Shown here: positions 42,936-52,325 of the stretch, piece after piece
Position numbering within the stretch: the first letter of the stretch is position 1
How the letters are laid out: the number at the start of each line of letters is the position of its first letter
Source: Geovibrio thiophilus
GTDB taxonomy: Bacteria; Chrysiogenota; Deferribacteres; Deferribacterales; Geovibrionaceae
Reading direction: 5' to 3'
Length of the DNA: 64,000 nt
NCBI RefSeq assembly: GCF_004087915.1
Contig: NZ_CP035108.1
Coordinates: 682,001-746,000 of the forward strand
The notes under the pieces: model-generated
Database searches by the model: none
What the model saw: only the letters and a program-made list of their open reading frames with translations
What the model was told of the DNA's origin: nothing
Made by a program: the position numbers and the translations under genes

Positions 42936-43386
42936 AAAACGCTCCCAAGGATGGGAGTGCGCCGTGCGAAGCGAAGGCGGGTTTATCCCGCCGCGAGCGT
43001 GTATAAAAAATTCCCATGGAGGGAGAATTTTTTATAGTTAAGACAGAGCAGGTATAAAAAACGCTCCCAAGGATGGGAGTGCGCCGTGCGAAGCGAAGGC
43101 GGGTTTATCCCGCCGCGAGCGTGTATAAAAAATTCCCACGGAAGGAGAATTTTTTATAGTTAAGACAGATGGGAGTGCGCCGTGCGAAGCGAAGGCGGGT
43201 TTATCCCGCCGCGAGCGTGTATAAAAAATTCCCATGGAGGGAGAATTTTTTATAGTTAAGGCAGAGCAGGTATAAAAAACGCTCCCAAGGATGGGAGCGC
43301 GCCGTGCGAAGCGAAGGCGGGTTTATCCCGCCGCGAGCGTGTATAAAAAATTCCCACGGAGGGAGAATTTTTTATAGTTAAGACAG
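42931..43386 (+). repeat. array B of the three-hairpin repeat (four units, 122-bp period)
   Basis: Units run about 42931-43046, 43053-43168, 43169-43266 (5' truncated by 26 bp) and 43271-43386. Each has hairpin 1 CTCCC/GGGAG, the invariant TGCGCCGTGCGAAGCGAAGG, hairpin 2 GGCGGG/CCCGCC, the invariant CCGCGAGCGTGTAT and hairpin 3 TATAAAAAATTC/GAATTTTTTATA, then TTAAGACAG. The conserved strands match array A, while all three stems differ with pairing kept. It fills the gap between convergent genes. Confidence 0.9.
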
Positions 43387-43392
43387 ACGGGT

Positions 43393-44832
43393 TCAGTCGC
43401 TGTAATGCCCTGACTCCCTGTATTCGTTGAGTTTGTTGCGCAGAGTGCGCACTGTTATCCCGAGGAGATCCGCAGCCTTGGTGCGGTTTCCGCCCACTTC
43501 CTCAAGGGTTTTCAGAATAAGCTCTCTTTCCATCTCTGCGATGGTGACTCCGACTGTGGTGACAGACGGCACGGTTCTGCACACCTCTTCACCCGATGCG
43601 GTTTCGGTGCATACAGTTGCCTGCTGAGCGGGGAGTTCTTTCTGAAAATCGCTTTCCAGCAGAAACTGCTTTATTGTTATCCCGTGGAGGAACAGATCCC
43701 TCTCGCTTATCACCTTATCCCGGCAGAGAACGACAGCGCGCTCTACGGTGTGCTCCAGCTCACGGACATTCCCCGGCCAGTCATAGTCTATCAGAGCCTG
43801 AAGCGCCTTTTCGCCGAGAGAGCATGAGCCCTTGCGGTTTATTTCGGCGTATTTCAACATGAAAAACTCGGCAAGTTCACGCACATCCTCCCTGCGCTCT
43901 CTGAGAGGAGGGAGCTCGATCGCTATGACATTTAGCCTGTAGAACAGGTCTTCTCTGAAATTGCCTGATGCCACTTCTTTTTTAAGGTCTCTGTTGGTGG
44001 TGGCGAGTATGCGGACATTTATTTTTTCGGGGCGAATGGAGCCGAGACGCTCCACCTCACGCTCCTGAAGAACCCTGAGCAGCTTAGCCTGAAGATGGAT
44101 AGGCACTTCTCCGATCTCATCCAGAAGGATTGTGCCGCCGTCCGCCAACTCGAATTTTCCCGCTTTGCGGTTTATAGCTCCGGTGAAGGCTCCCTTCTCG
44201 AATCCGAAGAGTTCGCTCTCAATAAGGTTCTCGGGAATAGCAGCGCAGTTCACCGCAACGAAGGGACCGTCCGCTCTGGAACTGTTGTCATGTATGTAGC
44301 GGGCGAGAACTTCCTTGCCGGTGCCTGATTCACCTGTGATCAGAACTGTCGCCTCACTGCCTGCTACGTCCTTTGCCAGTGCGAACAGACGTGCCATGAA
44401 CGCACTGCGGAAAACCGCCTTGTTCTTTTTGCGTTTGCCACCTTTATTGAGGCTTTCTATCTCGAATGTGCGTCTTATGAGCTCTTCTATGACTTCCGGC
44501 GGAAACGGCTTGAGTATGTAGTCCGAGGCGCCCAGCTTCAGCGCTGCCACCGCGTTTGACACAGTGCCGAAGGCAGTGATGAAGCAGACCGGAGTTTCTA
44601 TGCCGGAGGAGCGCATCATGTTGAACATCGCCAGTCCGTCTATTTCCGGCATACGCATGTCGCTTACGATCAGATCATAGGGGCGGGAGGACGCCTTCTC
44701 GAACCCTTCACGTCCGTTTTCGGCTGTCTCCACCGAAAGCCCCATGCGGCGCACCGTTTCTTTGAGGGCTTCACGCATGTTGTCGTCATCATCGACTATG
44801 AGAACTTTTCTGCTTTCGTTTTTATCGCTCAT
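43393..44832 (-). CDS. NtrC-family sigma-54 response regulator (FlrC/FlgR-like)
   Basis: 479 residues. The receiver has D58 in LIVSDMRMPE and K in YILKPFPPE; the AAA+ domain has GESGTGKE, GAFTGA in FEKGAFTGAIN and GGTILLDEIGE; the C-terminal Fis helix-turn-helix is GGNRTKAADLLGITVRTLRN. It lies 7 nt downstream of a soluble PAS kinase gene, an arrangement typical of the FlrB/FlrC flagellar regulators, though no flagellar gene is in the window. I use ATG 44832 (MSDKNESRK), preceded by AGGTG, instead of a longer start that would overlap the kinase. Confidence 0.92.
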   Translation of the reverse strand: MSDKNESRKVLIVDDDDNMREALKETVRRMGLSVETAENGREGFEKASSRPYDLIVSDMRMPEIDGLAMFNMMRSSGIETPVCFITAFGTVSNAVAALKLGASDYILKPFPPEVIEELIRRTFEIESLNKGGKRKKNKAVFRSAFMARLFALAKDVAGSEATVLITGESGTGKEVLARYIHDNSSRADGPFVAVNCAAIPENLIESELFGFEKGAFTGAINRKAGKFELADGGTILLDEIGEVPIHLQAKLLRVLQEREVERLGSIRPEKINVRILATTNRDLKKEVASGNFREDLFYRLNVIAIELPPLRERREDVRELAEFFMLKYAEINRKGSCSLGEKALQALIDYDWPGNVRELEHTVERAVVLCRDKVISERDLFLHGITIKQFLLESDFQKELPAQQATVCTETASGEEVCRTVPSVTTVGVTIAEMERELILKTLEEVGGNRTKAADLLGITVRTLRNKLNEYRESGHYSD

Positions 44833-44839
44833 TAAACAC

Positions 44840-45973
44840 CTATACCGGAACCGCAACACGGAAGGTCGTGTAGGTTTTGCCGTCGCTGTCAGCCTCTATA
44901 TTGCCGCCGTGCGCCTTAACTATCTTGTAGACAATGGCGAGCCCCAGCCCTGTTCCCTTCGCCTTGGTGGTCTGAAACGGCATGAAGAGCTTGCCTGTCA
45001 TGGAGGGTTCAATGCCGCTGCCGTTATCCGTTATGGTAAACCAGCTTTCATTTTTGTCCGCTCCGGCTTCGATGCGTATCTCACCGCCGCTTTTCACGGC
45101 GTCCACCGAGTTGTGGATAATGTTCATCACAACCTGCTTGAAGAGCTCCGCGTCGCACTGTATCTTCTGGTTTTCGCCTATGCTGTTGATGAAGCGGACT
45201 TCTTTGTCACGCATTATATGCTGAAGGTAAAGTATAACATCGTCTATTATGTCGGACAGGAAATGCTCTTTTATCTCAAGCTGTATCTCCTTGGTGAAAA
45301 GGAGGATATTGGAGATTATGGAGTTTATTGTGCGCACACCCTTGATTATGGAATGAGTGAGGCGCTTCTTGTCCGGCGAATCCTCCAGATCACGCCCGAG
45401 GAGCGAGGCGAAGAGCTCAATGCTACCAAGCGGGTTGCGTATTTCGTGGGCGATGTTAGCCGCCATCTCCCCCATGAGCATCAGCTTCTCGTCCCTGTGC
45501 TTCTCCTTTTCAAGGGCTTTCAGGTCGCTTATGTCATCTATGACGTAGACAGTGCCGGATATGCCTTCTGCGCTGAGCTTGCCGAGGCTTATCTTGAGGT
45601 ATACGCCCCTTTCCGGCTCGTGCTCATAGAGCCCGGGTTCGATGAAGCCCGCCAGCATGGCGAGGAATTTCTCCTGCCCGAAGGCTGAGGACATTTTCTC
45701 CGCTTCCTTGTTCAGCGTGAGTATGGAGCCGTTTTTACCGATTGCGATTATGGCGCTTCCGGAGTTCATTAAAACCCCTTCCAGAAGGTTGCTGAGGGCG
45801 GACAGGCGGCGGTTTTTCTCCTCCACCTCTTCGCGCAGCTTGCGCGCCTCCTCCTGAATAACGCTGTAGGAGTCCTCCAGCTTGGTGGTGGCGAGGTTGA
45901 ACGACTCCATAAGGAGCTTAAGCTCTTCGATCCTGCTGTCTTTCACTGTCAGTTCGTCAGACTTTTCCGCCAC
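44840..45973 (-). CDS. soluble PAS-domain histidine kinase (FlrB/FlgS/AtoS-like)
   Basis: 377 residues without membrane segments. An N-terminal coiled coil (about 10-65) is followed by a PAS domain (70-155), HisKA with GEMAANIAHEIRNPLGSI, N box VVMNIIHNSVDAV, DNGSGIEP and GTGLGLAIVYKI. Kinases of this form with an adjacent NtrC-type regulator control flagellar genes in many bacteria by sensing assembly state. Its start overlaps the upstream TPR gene by 25 bp. Confidence 0.92.
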   Translation of the reverse strand: MAEKSDELTVKDSRIEELKLLMESFNLATTKLEDSYSVIQEEARKLREEVEEKNRRLSALSNLLEGVLMNSGSAIIAIGKNGSILTLNKEAEKMSSAFGQEKFLAMLAGFIEPGLYEHEPERGVYLKISLGKLSAEGISGTVYVIDDISDLKALEKEKHRDEKLMLMGEMAANIAHEIRNPLGSIELFASLLGRDLEDSPDKKRLTHSIIKGVRTINSIISNILLFTKEIQLEIKEHFLSDIIDDVILYLQHIMRDKEVRFINSIGENQKIQCDAELFKQVVMNIIHNSVDAVKSGGEIRIEAGADKNESWFTITDNGSGIEPSMTGKLFMPFQTTKAKGTGLGLAIVYKIVKAHGGNIEADSDGKTYTTFRVAVPV

Positions 45974-48570
45974 TGTATCTCCTCCAGTTCCGAACGTGCG
46001 GCGCTTGCGTAAACAGAGCTTGGCACGCTTTCCAGAAGCTCCATATAGTTTTTCACCGCATTGTCGTTGTCCTTCAGTTTAAGGTACGATTTGCCCATAT
46101 AGTAAAGCCCTTCGGCTCTTTTGTCATCTCTCGGAGCGTAGCTTTTCAGGAAAACACTCAGGGCGTCCACCGCTGGGCGGAAGCTGTTCTTTTTATAGTA
46201 AAGTATTCCCATATCAAGTGAAACTTCTTCGTATCCGACAAAGCGCTTGTTAGGGTCGCTGCTTACGTCCTGATATATTCTGACGAGAAGCTGCTCCCTT
46301 TTGGCATCATCTGAAATATTTTTTGATATTTTAAACTTCTGCTTCGCTGCGAGCTTGGGGTCTTTGGTGTATTCATTCAGCAGCTTCACCGCAGTGTCGG
46401 GGTTTTTCTTTTCAGCCTCATCCGCAAGGAATACCAGTGTTTCGGGGTCAAGGGAGTTAACCTGAAAGTTTATATCCCCGTTGTCGAGGAGAAGGCTTGT
46501 GAGCCAGTAAACCGGAGTCTTGGTTTTGCCGACTGCGGCAAGCAGCTCCGCCGCCTTGTCAGGCATGGACATTTTATACAGAGAGAACGCCGCGTAAGCC
46601 TTCACTGTGTCTTTGAAGGGCTCCTGCGGGGATGAGTCTATTATCTGCTGATTTTCCGAATAAGCCTGAATGACATCAAGGAATCTGTCACTCTCAAATC
46701 TCCGGCGGATCACGGTGAGCGTGAGTCTCTCCGCCATGCTGTTTATTTCCTTTATGTGGGTTCCGTCATTGTCGAACTGAGCGATGTACTGTTTGGCGTT
46801 AACCAGCGCCTGCGGCACTCTGGCGGCGTCAAAGTCCTTCTTCACCATGCCGAAATAGGCGTTGTCAAGGAGGCTGTTCCACTTGGCGGGTTCTATCACT
46901 TCTGTTTCGCCGGTGAGAAAGTTTTCTATGTAGTCTATAACGCCTCTGAAGTCTCCGTTTTTGTATCTTGCTTCAGTTTTGCCGTAGGATACAGCCTGAC
47001 TGATGGTTTTAGCCTCAAGTCTGTAAGGTGAGTCGGGGAACTCCTTAAGGAGAGAGCCCACATACTCCTGAGCCTGATCGAATCTGGTTTCATCATACGC
47101 CTGTCTTGCCTGCTGAAGCCTGATCTTTTGCTTTATTTCATAAACGGCGGGCATCAGGGGCGAACTGTAGCTTCTTCTTCCGAAACGCTCTATCCTCTCA
47201 AGAGCCTTGTCATAAGTCTTTTCATTGAAAAGGGATTTTATGATCATCAAATCCGCCTGCTCAAGGATTTCAATGTCTTTTGAAGCCAGAGCCGGAGCGA
47301 GAAATTTTTCCCAGTCCTGCGTATTTTTATCGCTTATGTGCGAATTGGCGTATCTGATCGAAGCCAGAAGCCCGCCGGATTTTGCGGGGTGTTTTTTCAC
47401 AGTGTCCAAAAGCTGCGTATCCGCCTGTTTTCTGTTGCCCATTTTCTCATACATCTGAGCTGCGCGGTACATTGCCATATCCGCTTTCTCGTGAGACGGG
47501 TAAAAACCGAACACTCTTCGGAAGGCGTTCAGCGCCTCTTCCGTTCTGCCTCGTTTGTCGAACACTTCGCCCATGGCGTAAAGGGAATCTGCCGTGAATT
47601 TGGAGTAGTCGATCTTCCTTCCTGTGAGACCTTGGAAATAACGGAAGGCGGTATCCGTATCCCCTTTATCGGCGTAAAGCATGCCGATGATCGCCGCTTG
47701 GGGGTCTCTGTCGTCCCTGAAGCGTTTGAGATAGTTTTCTCTCGCCTCTATAGCGCGGTCTGTCTGTCCCAGCGTCTGGTATATCTCGGCTATTTTTCTG
47801 GAGGAGTTCTTCTGTATATTCTCGTTCTGCACGAGTCGGATTATCTTTTCATGGGCGAATATGGCTTCGTAATACATATCGGCCTTTTCTTTTGAATCGG
47901 CGGATCTGACAAGAGCGTCCCTGAATAGGTATGAGTCGGGGTAAAGGTTTATAAAGTCGTCAAATATCTGAGATGCGGTGATGTAGTTCTTATATGATTT
48001 GGCGCCCATTTCATAATAGGCGTTTCCAAGGCGGAACAGGGCTTCCTGTCTGTAATAGTTGTTAATATCCGAAGCCAGCAGACCTTCGAGTGTCACAGCC
48101 GCCTGCTCATGAGCGCCTTTTGCCATGAGCTCATCGGCTACTCCGAGCTGCCTGTCCGCCTCGGCGTTTTCTATAATGCCGCTTCCTTTTTTGATGATTG
48201 CCTCTTCAATGCCGTAGCCGAGCTTAATATCATCGGCTTTTTTCTTGCGGGAGGCAACTATCTTGGCGTCCACCCCTTCGGTCATGAAGGTGAAGTCCGT
48301 GTCCTCAGCGAAGTCCAGAGTGAGTGTGGCGCCCTTGACGGTGATTTTTGAGATGAAGCGGTCGTCCAGTCTGCCCGAAAAACCGGCCGACAGGTTTTTG
48401 GCGAACAAAAGAGTGATGGTTCTTTCCCCTTTTTTTACATCTTTTATGTTTTCTGCGGCTCCGGCTATGACCAGTTCGGTGAAAAACCTGTTCTTTTTCA
48501 GGTAAATATCCTGAGCATTCGCGGTGAAGACAATAAGAAGGGCAAAGACAATAAAGCCAATATTTCTCAT
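45949..48570 (-). CDS. secreted/periplasmic tetratricopeptide-repeat protein
   Basis: 873 residues with a signal peptide (FIVFALLIVFTANA). A short N-terminal beta region (20-120) is followed by many TPR-like repeats, for example EALFRLGNAYYEMG, SLYAMGEVFDKRGR and GLYYMGKSYLKLKD, to the C-terminus. It is the first gene of the operon with the FlrB/FlrC-like pair, so it may supply a periplasmic or motility-related signal, which is inference. There is no Shine-Dalgarno; a TTGCTA-N17-TAAAAA promoter (48578-48606, minus) would start transcription almost at the ATG. Confidence 0.85.
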   Translation of the reverse strand: MRNIGFIVFALLIVFTANAQDIYLKKNRFFTELVIAGAAENIKDVKKGERTITLLFAKNLSAGFSGRLDDRFISKITVKGATLTLDFAEDTDFTFMTEGVDAKIVASRKKKADDIKLGYGIEEAIIKKGSGIIENAEADRQLGVADELMAKGAHEQAAVTLEGLLASDINNYYRQEALFRLGNAYYEMGAKSYKNYITASQIFDDFINLYPDSYLFRDALVRSADSKEKADMYYEAIFAHEKIIRLVQNENIQKNSSRKIAEIYQTLGQTDRAIEARENYLKRFRDDRDPQAAIIGMLYADKGDTDTAFRYFQGLTGRKIDYSKFTADSLYAMGEVFDKRGRTEEALNAFRRVFGFYPSHEKADMAMYRAAQMYEKMGNRKQADTQLLDTVKKHPAKSGGLLASIRYANSHISDKNTQDWEKFLAPALASKDIEILEQADLMIIKSLFNEKTYDKALERIERFGRRSYSSPLMPAVYEIKQKIRLQQARQAYDETRFDQAQEYVGSLLKEFPDSPYRLEAKTISQAVSYGKTEARYKNGDFRGVIDYIENFLTGETEVIEPAKWNSLLDNAYFGMVKKDFDAARVPQALVNAKQYIAQFDNDGTHIKEINSMAERLTLTVIRRRFESDRFLDVIQAYSENQQIIDSSPQEPFKDTVKAYAAFSLYKMSMPDKAAELLAAVGKTKTPVYWLTSLLLDNGDINFQVNSLDPETLVFLADEAEKKNPDTAVKLLNEYTKDPKLAAKQKFKISKNISDDAKREQLLVRIYQDVSSDPNKRFVGYEEVSLDMGILYYKKNSFRPAVDALSVFLKSYAPRDDKRAEGLYYMGKSYLKLKDNDNAVKNYMELLESVPSSVYASAARSELEEIQWRKSLTN

Positions 48571-48700
48571 TACATTATTTTTAGACTAACACGCAATTAA
48601 TAGCAATCCGATTTTAGAATGCTATACGTCTTTTAGGGGGCACCGGAATACTGCGCGGCTCAATGAATGAAATCTTCGGAAGAACCGTATCCGTCCGCTG

Positions 48701-48729
48701 TTGCATTCGGCGTAAATTTCCCTTAATAT
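48701..48729 (+). promoter_or_regulatory. sigma-70 promoter of glnS
   Basis: TTGCAT (48701-48706), 17-nt spacer and TAATAT (48724-48729), about 33 nt before the start codon. Confidence 0.65.
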
Positions 48730-48761
48730 TTGAGTTTAACAAAAAATAAGCGGTGAAACAG

Positions 48762-50447
48762 ATGAGCGAGTCAAAAGAAACTTACAAGGGTTCAAATTTT
48801 ATCAGGAATATAATCATAAAAGACCTTGAGGAAGGCAGGAACGGGGGCAGGGTTCACACCCGCTTCCCGCCGGAGCCTAACGGCTATCTCCACATCGGGC
48901 ATGCCAAATCGATCTGCCTCAATTTCGGCATGGCGGAAGAGTTCGGCGGAAAGTGCAACCTCCGCTTTGACGACACAAACCCCCTGAAGGAGGACACTGA
49001 GTATGTGGAATCGATCAGACGTGATGTAAAGTGGCTGGGGTTTGACTGGGAAGACAGGGAATACTTCGCCTCCGACTACTTCGGCAGGTTTTACGAATAC
49101 GCTGTCCAGCTCGTCAGGGACGGACTGGCGTTTGTGGACGACCTCACGGCAGAGGAAATAAGGCAGTACAGGGGTACACTCACCGAATCCGGCAGGGAGA
49201 GCCCGTACAGAAACCGCAGCGCCGAGGAGAACCTTGATCTCCTTGAGCGTATGAAGAAGGGCGAGTTCAAAGACGGTGAGAAGGTTCTGAGAGCGAAGAT
49301 AGACATGAGCTCGCCGAACATAAACATGCGTGATCCGGTTATTTACCGCATAGCGCACGCTGAGCACCACAACACCGGAAGCGACTGGTGCATTTACCCT
49401 ATGTATGACTTCGCCCACGGGCTTGAGGACTCCATAGAGGGCATAACCCACTCCATATGCACACTGGAGTTTGAGGATCACAGACCGCTTTATGACTGGT
49501 TTTTGGAAAAGCTCGGCGTGTATCACCCGCAGCAGATAGAGTTTGCGAGACTGAACCTCACCAACACCGTAATGAGCAAGCGCAAGCTGCTTAAGCTCGT
49601 GCAGGAAAAATATGTAAACGGGTGGGATGATCCCAGAATGCCCACAATAGCGGGTTTGCGCAGAAGAGGATTCACGCCGGAATCGATCCGCATGTTCACA
49701 GACATGATCGGCGTTTCCAAAAGCAACAGCATAATAGAATACTCCCTTCTTGAGAACTGTCTGCGGGATGACCTCAACAAGCGTGCCCACAGGCGCATGG
49801 CGGTGATTGATCCCCTTAAGATGGTGATAGTGAATTATCCGGAGGACACAGAAGAGCTTCTGGAAGCTGAAAACAATCCTGAAAACGAAGCGGACGGCAA
49901 AAGGATGATCCCTTTTTCCAGAGAGCTTTACATAGAGCGGGAAGACTTCATGGAAAACCCGCCTAAGAAATATTTCAGGCTTTTCCCCGGCGGGGAGATA
50001 AGGCTTAAACATGCCTATTACGTAACCTGCGTTAACGTGGTGAAGGACTCTGACGGCAACGTTACGGAAGTTCACTGCACGTACGATCCCGCAAGCAAAG
50101 GCGGCTGGACTGAGGACGGGCGCAAGGTCAGGGGCACATCCCACTGGGTGAGCGCGAAGCATGCCGTTAAGTGCGAAGTCCGAATGTATGACAACCTGTT
50201 CACCAAGGAAAACCCTGATGAAGCGGGAGACGGACAGGATTTCACGGCGAACATCAATCCCGATTCCCTCAGAATTGCCGAGTGCTGGGGCGAACCCGCA
50301 CTTGCGGAGGCAAAAGAGCTTACGTCATTTCAGTTTATGAGGCAGGGCTACTTCGTGGCGGATCCGGATACATCAAAAGAAAAACCTGTGTTCAACAGGA
50401 CAGTTTCGCTCAAGGACTCATGGGCGAAGGAACAGCAGAAAGGCTGA
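48762..50447 (+). CDS. glnS: glutaminyl-tRNA synthetase
   Basis: 561 residues, class I. HIGH motif [25 protein letters not shown], and the KMSKS-type motif [21 protein letters not shown] and the C-terminal anticodon-binding barrels (about 345-550) are typical of GlnRS rather than GluRS. It charges tRNA-Gln directly. The presence of GlnRS is informative, as many bacteria lack it. I choose ATG 48762; a GTG at 48753 is possible. Confidence 0.95.
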   Translation: MSESKETYKGSNFIRNIIIKDLEEGRNGGRVHTRFPPEPNGYLHIGHAKSICLNFGMAEEFGGKCNLRFDDTNPLKEDTEYVESIRRDVKWLGFDWEDREYFASDYFGRFYEYAVQLVRDGLAFVDDLTAEEIRQYRGTLTESGRESPYRNRSAEENLDLLERMKKGEFKDGEKVLRAKIDMSSPNINMRDPVIYRIAHAEHHNTGSDWCIYPMYDFAHGLEDSIEGITHSICTLEFEDHRPLYDWFLEKLGVYHPQQIEFARLNLTNTVMSKRKLLKLVQEKYVNGWDDPRMPTIAGLRRRGFTPESIRMFTDMIGVSKSNSIIEYSLLENCLRDDLNKRAHRRMAVIDPLKMVIVNYPEDTEELLEAENNPENEADGKRMIPFSRELYIEREDFMENPPKKYFRLFPGGEIRLKHAYYVTCVNVVKDSDGNVTEVHCTYDPASKGGWTEDGRKVRGTSHWVSAKHAVKCEVRMYDNLFTKENPDEAGDGQDFTANINPDSLRIAECWGEPALAEAKELTSFQFMRQGYFVADPDTSKEKPVFNRTVSLKDSWAKEQQKG

Positions 50448-50463
50448 TTAGTGAGGAGGAGAC

Positions 50464-50985
50464 ATGCAGATACTTGAGGCTATATTCAACAGGAGAAGCA
50501 TCAGGCGCTTTTCCGTCGTGAAAAAGGTGGAGAAAGACAAAATCGAAACACTGCTTAAGGCGGCAATGAGTGCTCCATCCGCAGGGAATCAGCAGCCGTG
50601 GGCTTTCGTGGTGATTGAGGATGAATCAACCCTGAGGGAGATCCCGTCCATTCACCCTTACGGAGCTATGTTCTCTCAGGCTCCGCTTGGGATAGTCGTC
50701 TGCGCCGATCCCTCAAAGGAGAAACACAAGGGCTACTGGCCTCAGGACTGCGCCGCCGCCGTACAGAATATTCTCCTTGCCACTCAGGCTCTCGGGCTTG
50801 AGGCTGTGTGGTGCGGACTTTACCCCAATGAAAAACCGGAAGCGGCTGTGAAGGAACTGCTTAAAATTCCGGAGGACATACGGGCTATGGCGCTTATAGC
50901 TATCGGTTACTCCGATGCCAAGGGACACCCCGCTGATAGGTTTGATGCGGGCAGAGTGCACAAAAACCGCTGGGGCGGCAAATAA
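50464..50985 (+). CDS. nitroreductase-family flavoprotein
   Basis: 173 residues. FMN-binding segments NRRSIRRF (about 8-15), AMSAPSAGNQQPWAF (about 35-49) and AVWCGLYPNE; the C-terminal IAIGYSDAKGHP is typical of small nitroreductases. It uses NAD(P)H and FMN to reduce an unknown substrate. A strong GAGGAGG precedes the ATG. It is followed immediately by the EVE-domain gene. Confidence 0.92.
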   Translation: MQILEAIFNRRSIRRFSVVKKVEKDKIETLLKAAMSAPSAGNQQPWAFVVIEDESTLREIPSIHPYGAMFSQAPLGIVVCADPSKEKHKGYWPQDCAAAVQNILLATQALGLEAVWCGLYPNEKPEAAVKELLKIPEDIRAMALIAIGYSDAKGHPADRFDAGRVHKNRWGGK

Positions 50986-51453
50986 ATGAAATACTGGCTG
51001 ATGAAGTCCGAGCCGGAATCCTACTCAGTTGACAGGCTGGCTAAGGAAGGGAAAACCTTCTGGGAGGGCGTGCGGAACTATCAGGCACGCAACTTCATGA
51101 TGAATGAGATGAAAAAAGGGGACAAGATCCTCTTTTATCACTCAAACACCGCAGAGCCCGCAGTTGTGGGGCTTGCGGAGGTGTGCGCCGAAGAGTGCGT
51201 GCCGGACTTCACTTCATGGGATAAATCAAGCAGGTATTACGACCCGAAATCCCCGAAGGAAAAACCGAGATGGTTCATGACGGAGGTCAGGTTCGTCAAG
51301 AAACTTGATAAGCCTGTGACGCTTAAGGATATAAAAAATATGCCCGGGCTTGAGGGGATGAAGCTTGTCCGGAAAGGGATGCGCCTCTCCGTTCAGCCCG
51401 TTACGGCGGAAGAATACGCGGTGATCCTCGAAATGGCGGGGGAAAAAGCCTAA
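50986..51453 (+). CDS. EVE-domain protein
   Basis: 155 residues. The N-terminal MKYWLMKSEPESYSVDRL and WEGVRNYQARNFM are the EVE (PUA-like) signature, and FYHSNTAEPAVVG follows. EVE domains bind modified bases in nucleic acids and occur in housekeeping and defence contexts. It starts on the base after the nitroreductase stop, and its own stop overlaps that of the convergent marR-type gene. Confidence 0.92.
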   Translation: MKYWLMKSEPESYSVDRLAKEGKTFWEGVRNYQARNFMMNEMKKGDKILFYHSNTAEPAVVGLAEVCAEECVPDFTSWDKSSRYYDPKSPKEKPRWFMTEVRFVKKLDKPVTLKDIKNMPGLEGMKLVRKGMRLSVQPVTAEEYAVILEMAGEKA

Positions 51454-51857
51454 AACGCCCGCATCGCTTTGGTGAGAAGCCTTTCCAGAATCTGCCCTTC
51501 CTCCGGCGTAAGCTCGCTTAAGATCTCCTCCGTGAGCTCAATATGCAGCGCATGGTGGCGGCGGTAAATCACCTCCCCCTCTTCGGAAAGGGTCACATAA
51601 TAAGACCTTCTGTCTGTTTCGTTCGGCTTTCTGATCACATATCCCAGCCGCACAAGCTTGTCTATGTTCACCGTGAGCGTGCCTGTGGTTATTCCCATCT
51701 TTTCCGCCAGTTCCTTCATGCGGAGGGGTTCGCAGCCGCCCAGAACCTCTATGGTGTGCATCTGGGGCAGGGTAAGCCCGGTATCCTTCACGACAGAATG
51801 CTCCCATGAGGAGAGCTTTTCATAAAATTCAACGATAACGTTTGACAGCTTTTCCAT
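51450..51857 (-). CDS. MarR-family transcriptional regulator
   Basis: 135 residues. Winged helix-turn-helix: LTLPQMHTIEVLG, LRMKELAEKMGITTGTLTVN recognition region, VRLGYVIRKPNETDRRSYYV wing, then the helical dimerisation C-terminus. The DRR wing motif is typical of MarR. Its target and ligand are unknown; the convergent nitroreductase is one possible redox-related neighbour. Confidence 0.92.
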   Translation of the reverse strand: MEKLSNVIVEFYEKLSSWEHSVVKDTGLTLPQMHTIEVLGGCEPLRMKELAEKMGITTGTLTVNIDKLVRLGYVIRKPNETDRRSYYVTLSEEGEVIYRRHHALHIELTEEILSELTPEEGQILERLLTKAMRAF

Positions 51858-51967
51858 TTTTTCATTTTTCCATAATGATATAGTTAGATTCTAAGTGTAT
51901 CAGGATGGCTGTTTTTTTCAACTGAACTTTAATTTCCGTATAAAGTTTGATGTTCAAAATAAATTTG

Positions 51968-52017
51968 TTGACTGCAACAAAGAACCGGAGTAATTATACC
52001 CATACCCCTATGGGTAT
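51968..52017 (+). promoter_or_regulatory. promoter and CsoR-type palindromic operator
   Basis: TTGACT (51968-51973), 17-nt spacer and TAATTA (51991-51996). The perfect inverted repeat ATACCCATA CCCC TATGGGTAT (51996-52017) overlaps the -10 region. TACCC/GGGTA palindromes with a C-rich centre are the known operator type of the CsoR/RcnR family, and such a regulator gene follows. Confidence 0.85.
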
Positions 52018-52043
52018 AGCCGGCATAGCTATAGGAGGTTGAA

Positions 52044-52319
52044 ATGCGTCAGTGTATGGACGTTCCGAAGGTACGGACACGAATAAAAAAGATTGAAGGT
52101 CAGCTCAGGGCAATTTCGGATATGGTTGATAAGGATGTCCCATGCGAGGATATACTCATTCAGATAAACGCCGCCAAAAGCGCCTTGCATAAGGTGGGGC
52201 AGCTTGTTCTGGAAGGGCATCTCCAGCACTGCGTCCGTGACGGGATAGAGCACGGGGACGCTGACAAGACCATAGCCGAATTCGCGAAAGCCGTGGAGCA
52301 CTTTTCGAGGATTGGTTAG
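52044..52319 (+). CDS. csoR: CsoR-family copper-type metalloregulator
   Basis: 91 residues, all-helical DUF156 fold. C34, H59 and C63 have exactly the spacing of the Cu(I) ligands Cys-His-Cys in CsoR, whereas RcnR (Ni/Co) has His at the last position. RIKKIEGQLRAI is the DNA-contact helix. It should repress from the palindrome just upstream and release on metal binding. TAGGAGG precedes the ATG; the pump gene follows 6 nt later. Confidence 0.92.
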   Translation: MRQCMDVPKVRTRIKKIEGQLRAISDMVDKDVPCEDILIQINAAKSALHKVGQLVLEGHLQHCVRDGIEHGDADKTIAEFAKAVEHFSRIG

Positions 52320-52325
52320 CGAAGA

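Noticed and set aside
43038-43235. 65-codon minus-strand frame with repeated ASHGALPS segments
   Set aside because: Pure translation of the structured repeat array B; not a gene.
42931-43386. CRISPR-like array
   Set aside because: The units are about 120 bp, internally palindromic and contiguous, with no unique spacers and no cas genes nearby.
44744-45688. 314-codon plus-strand frame
   Set aside because: Antisense to the soluble PAS kinase and the regulator start; an artefact of codon bias in the real gene.
48792-50162. 456-codon minus-strand frame
   Set aside because: Exactly antisense to glnS, which has all class I synthetase motifs; the antisense protein has no recognisable domain.
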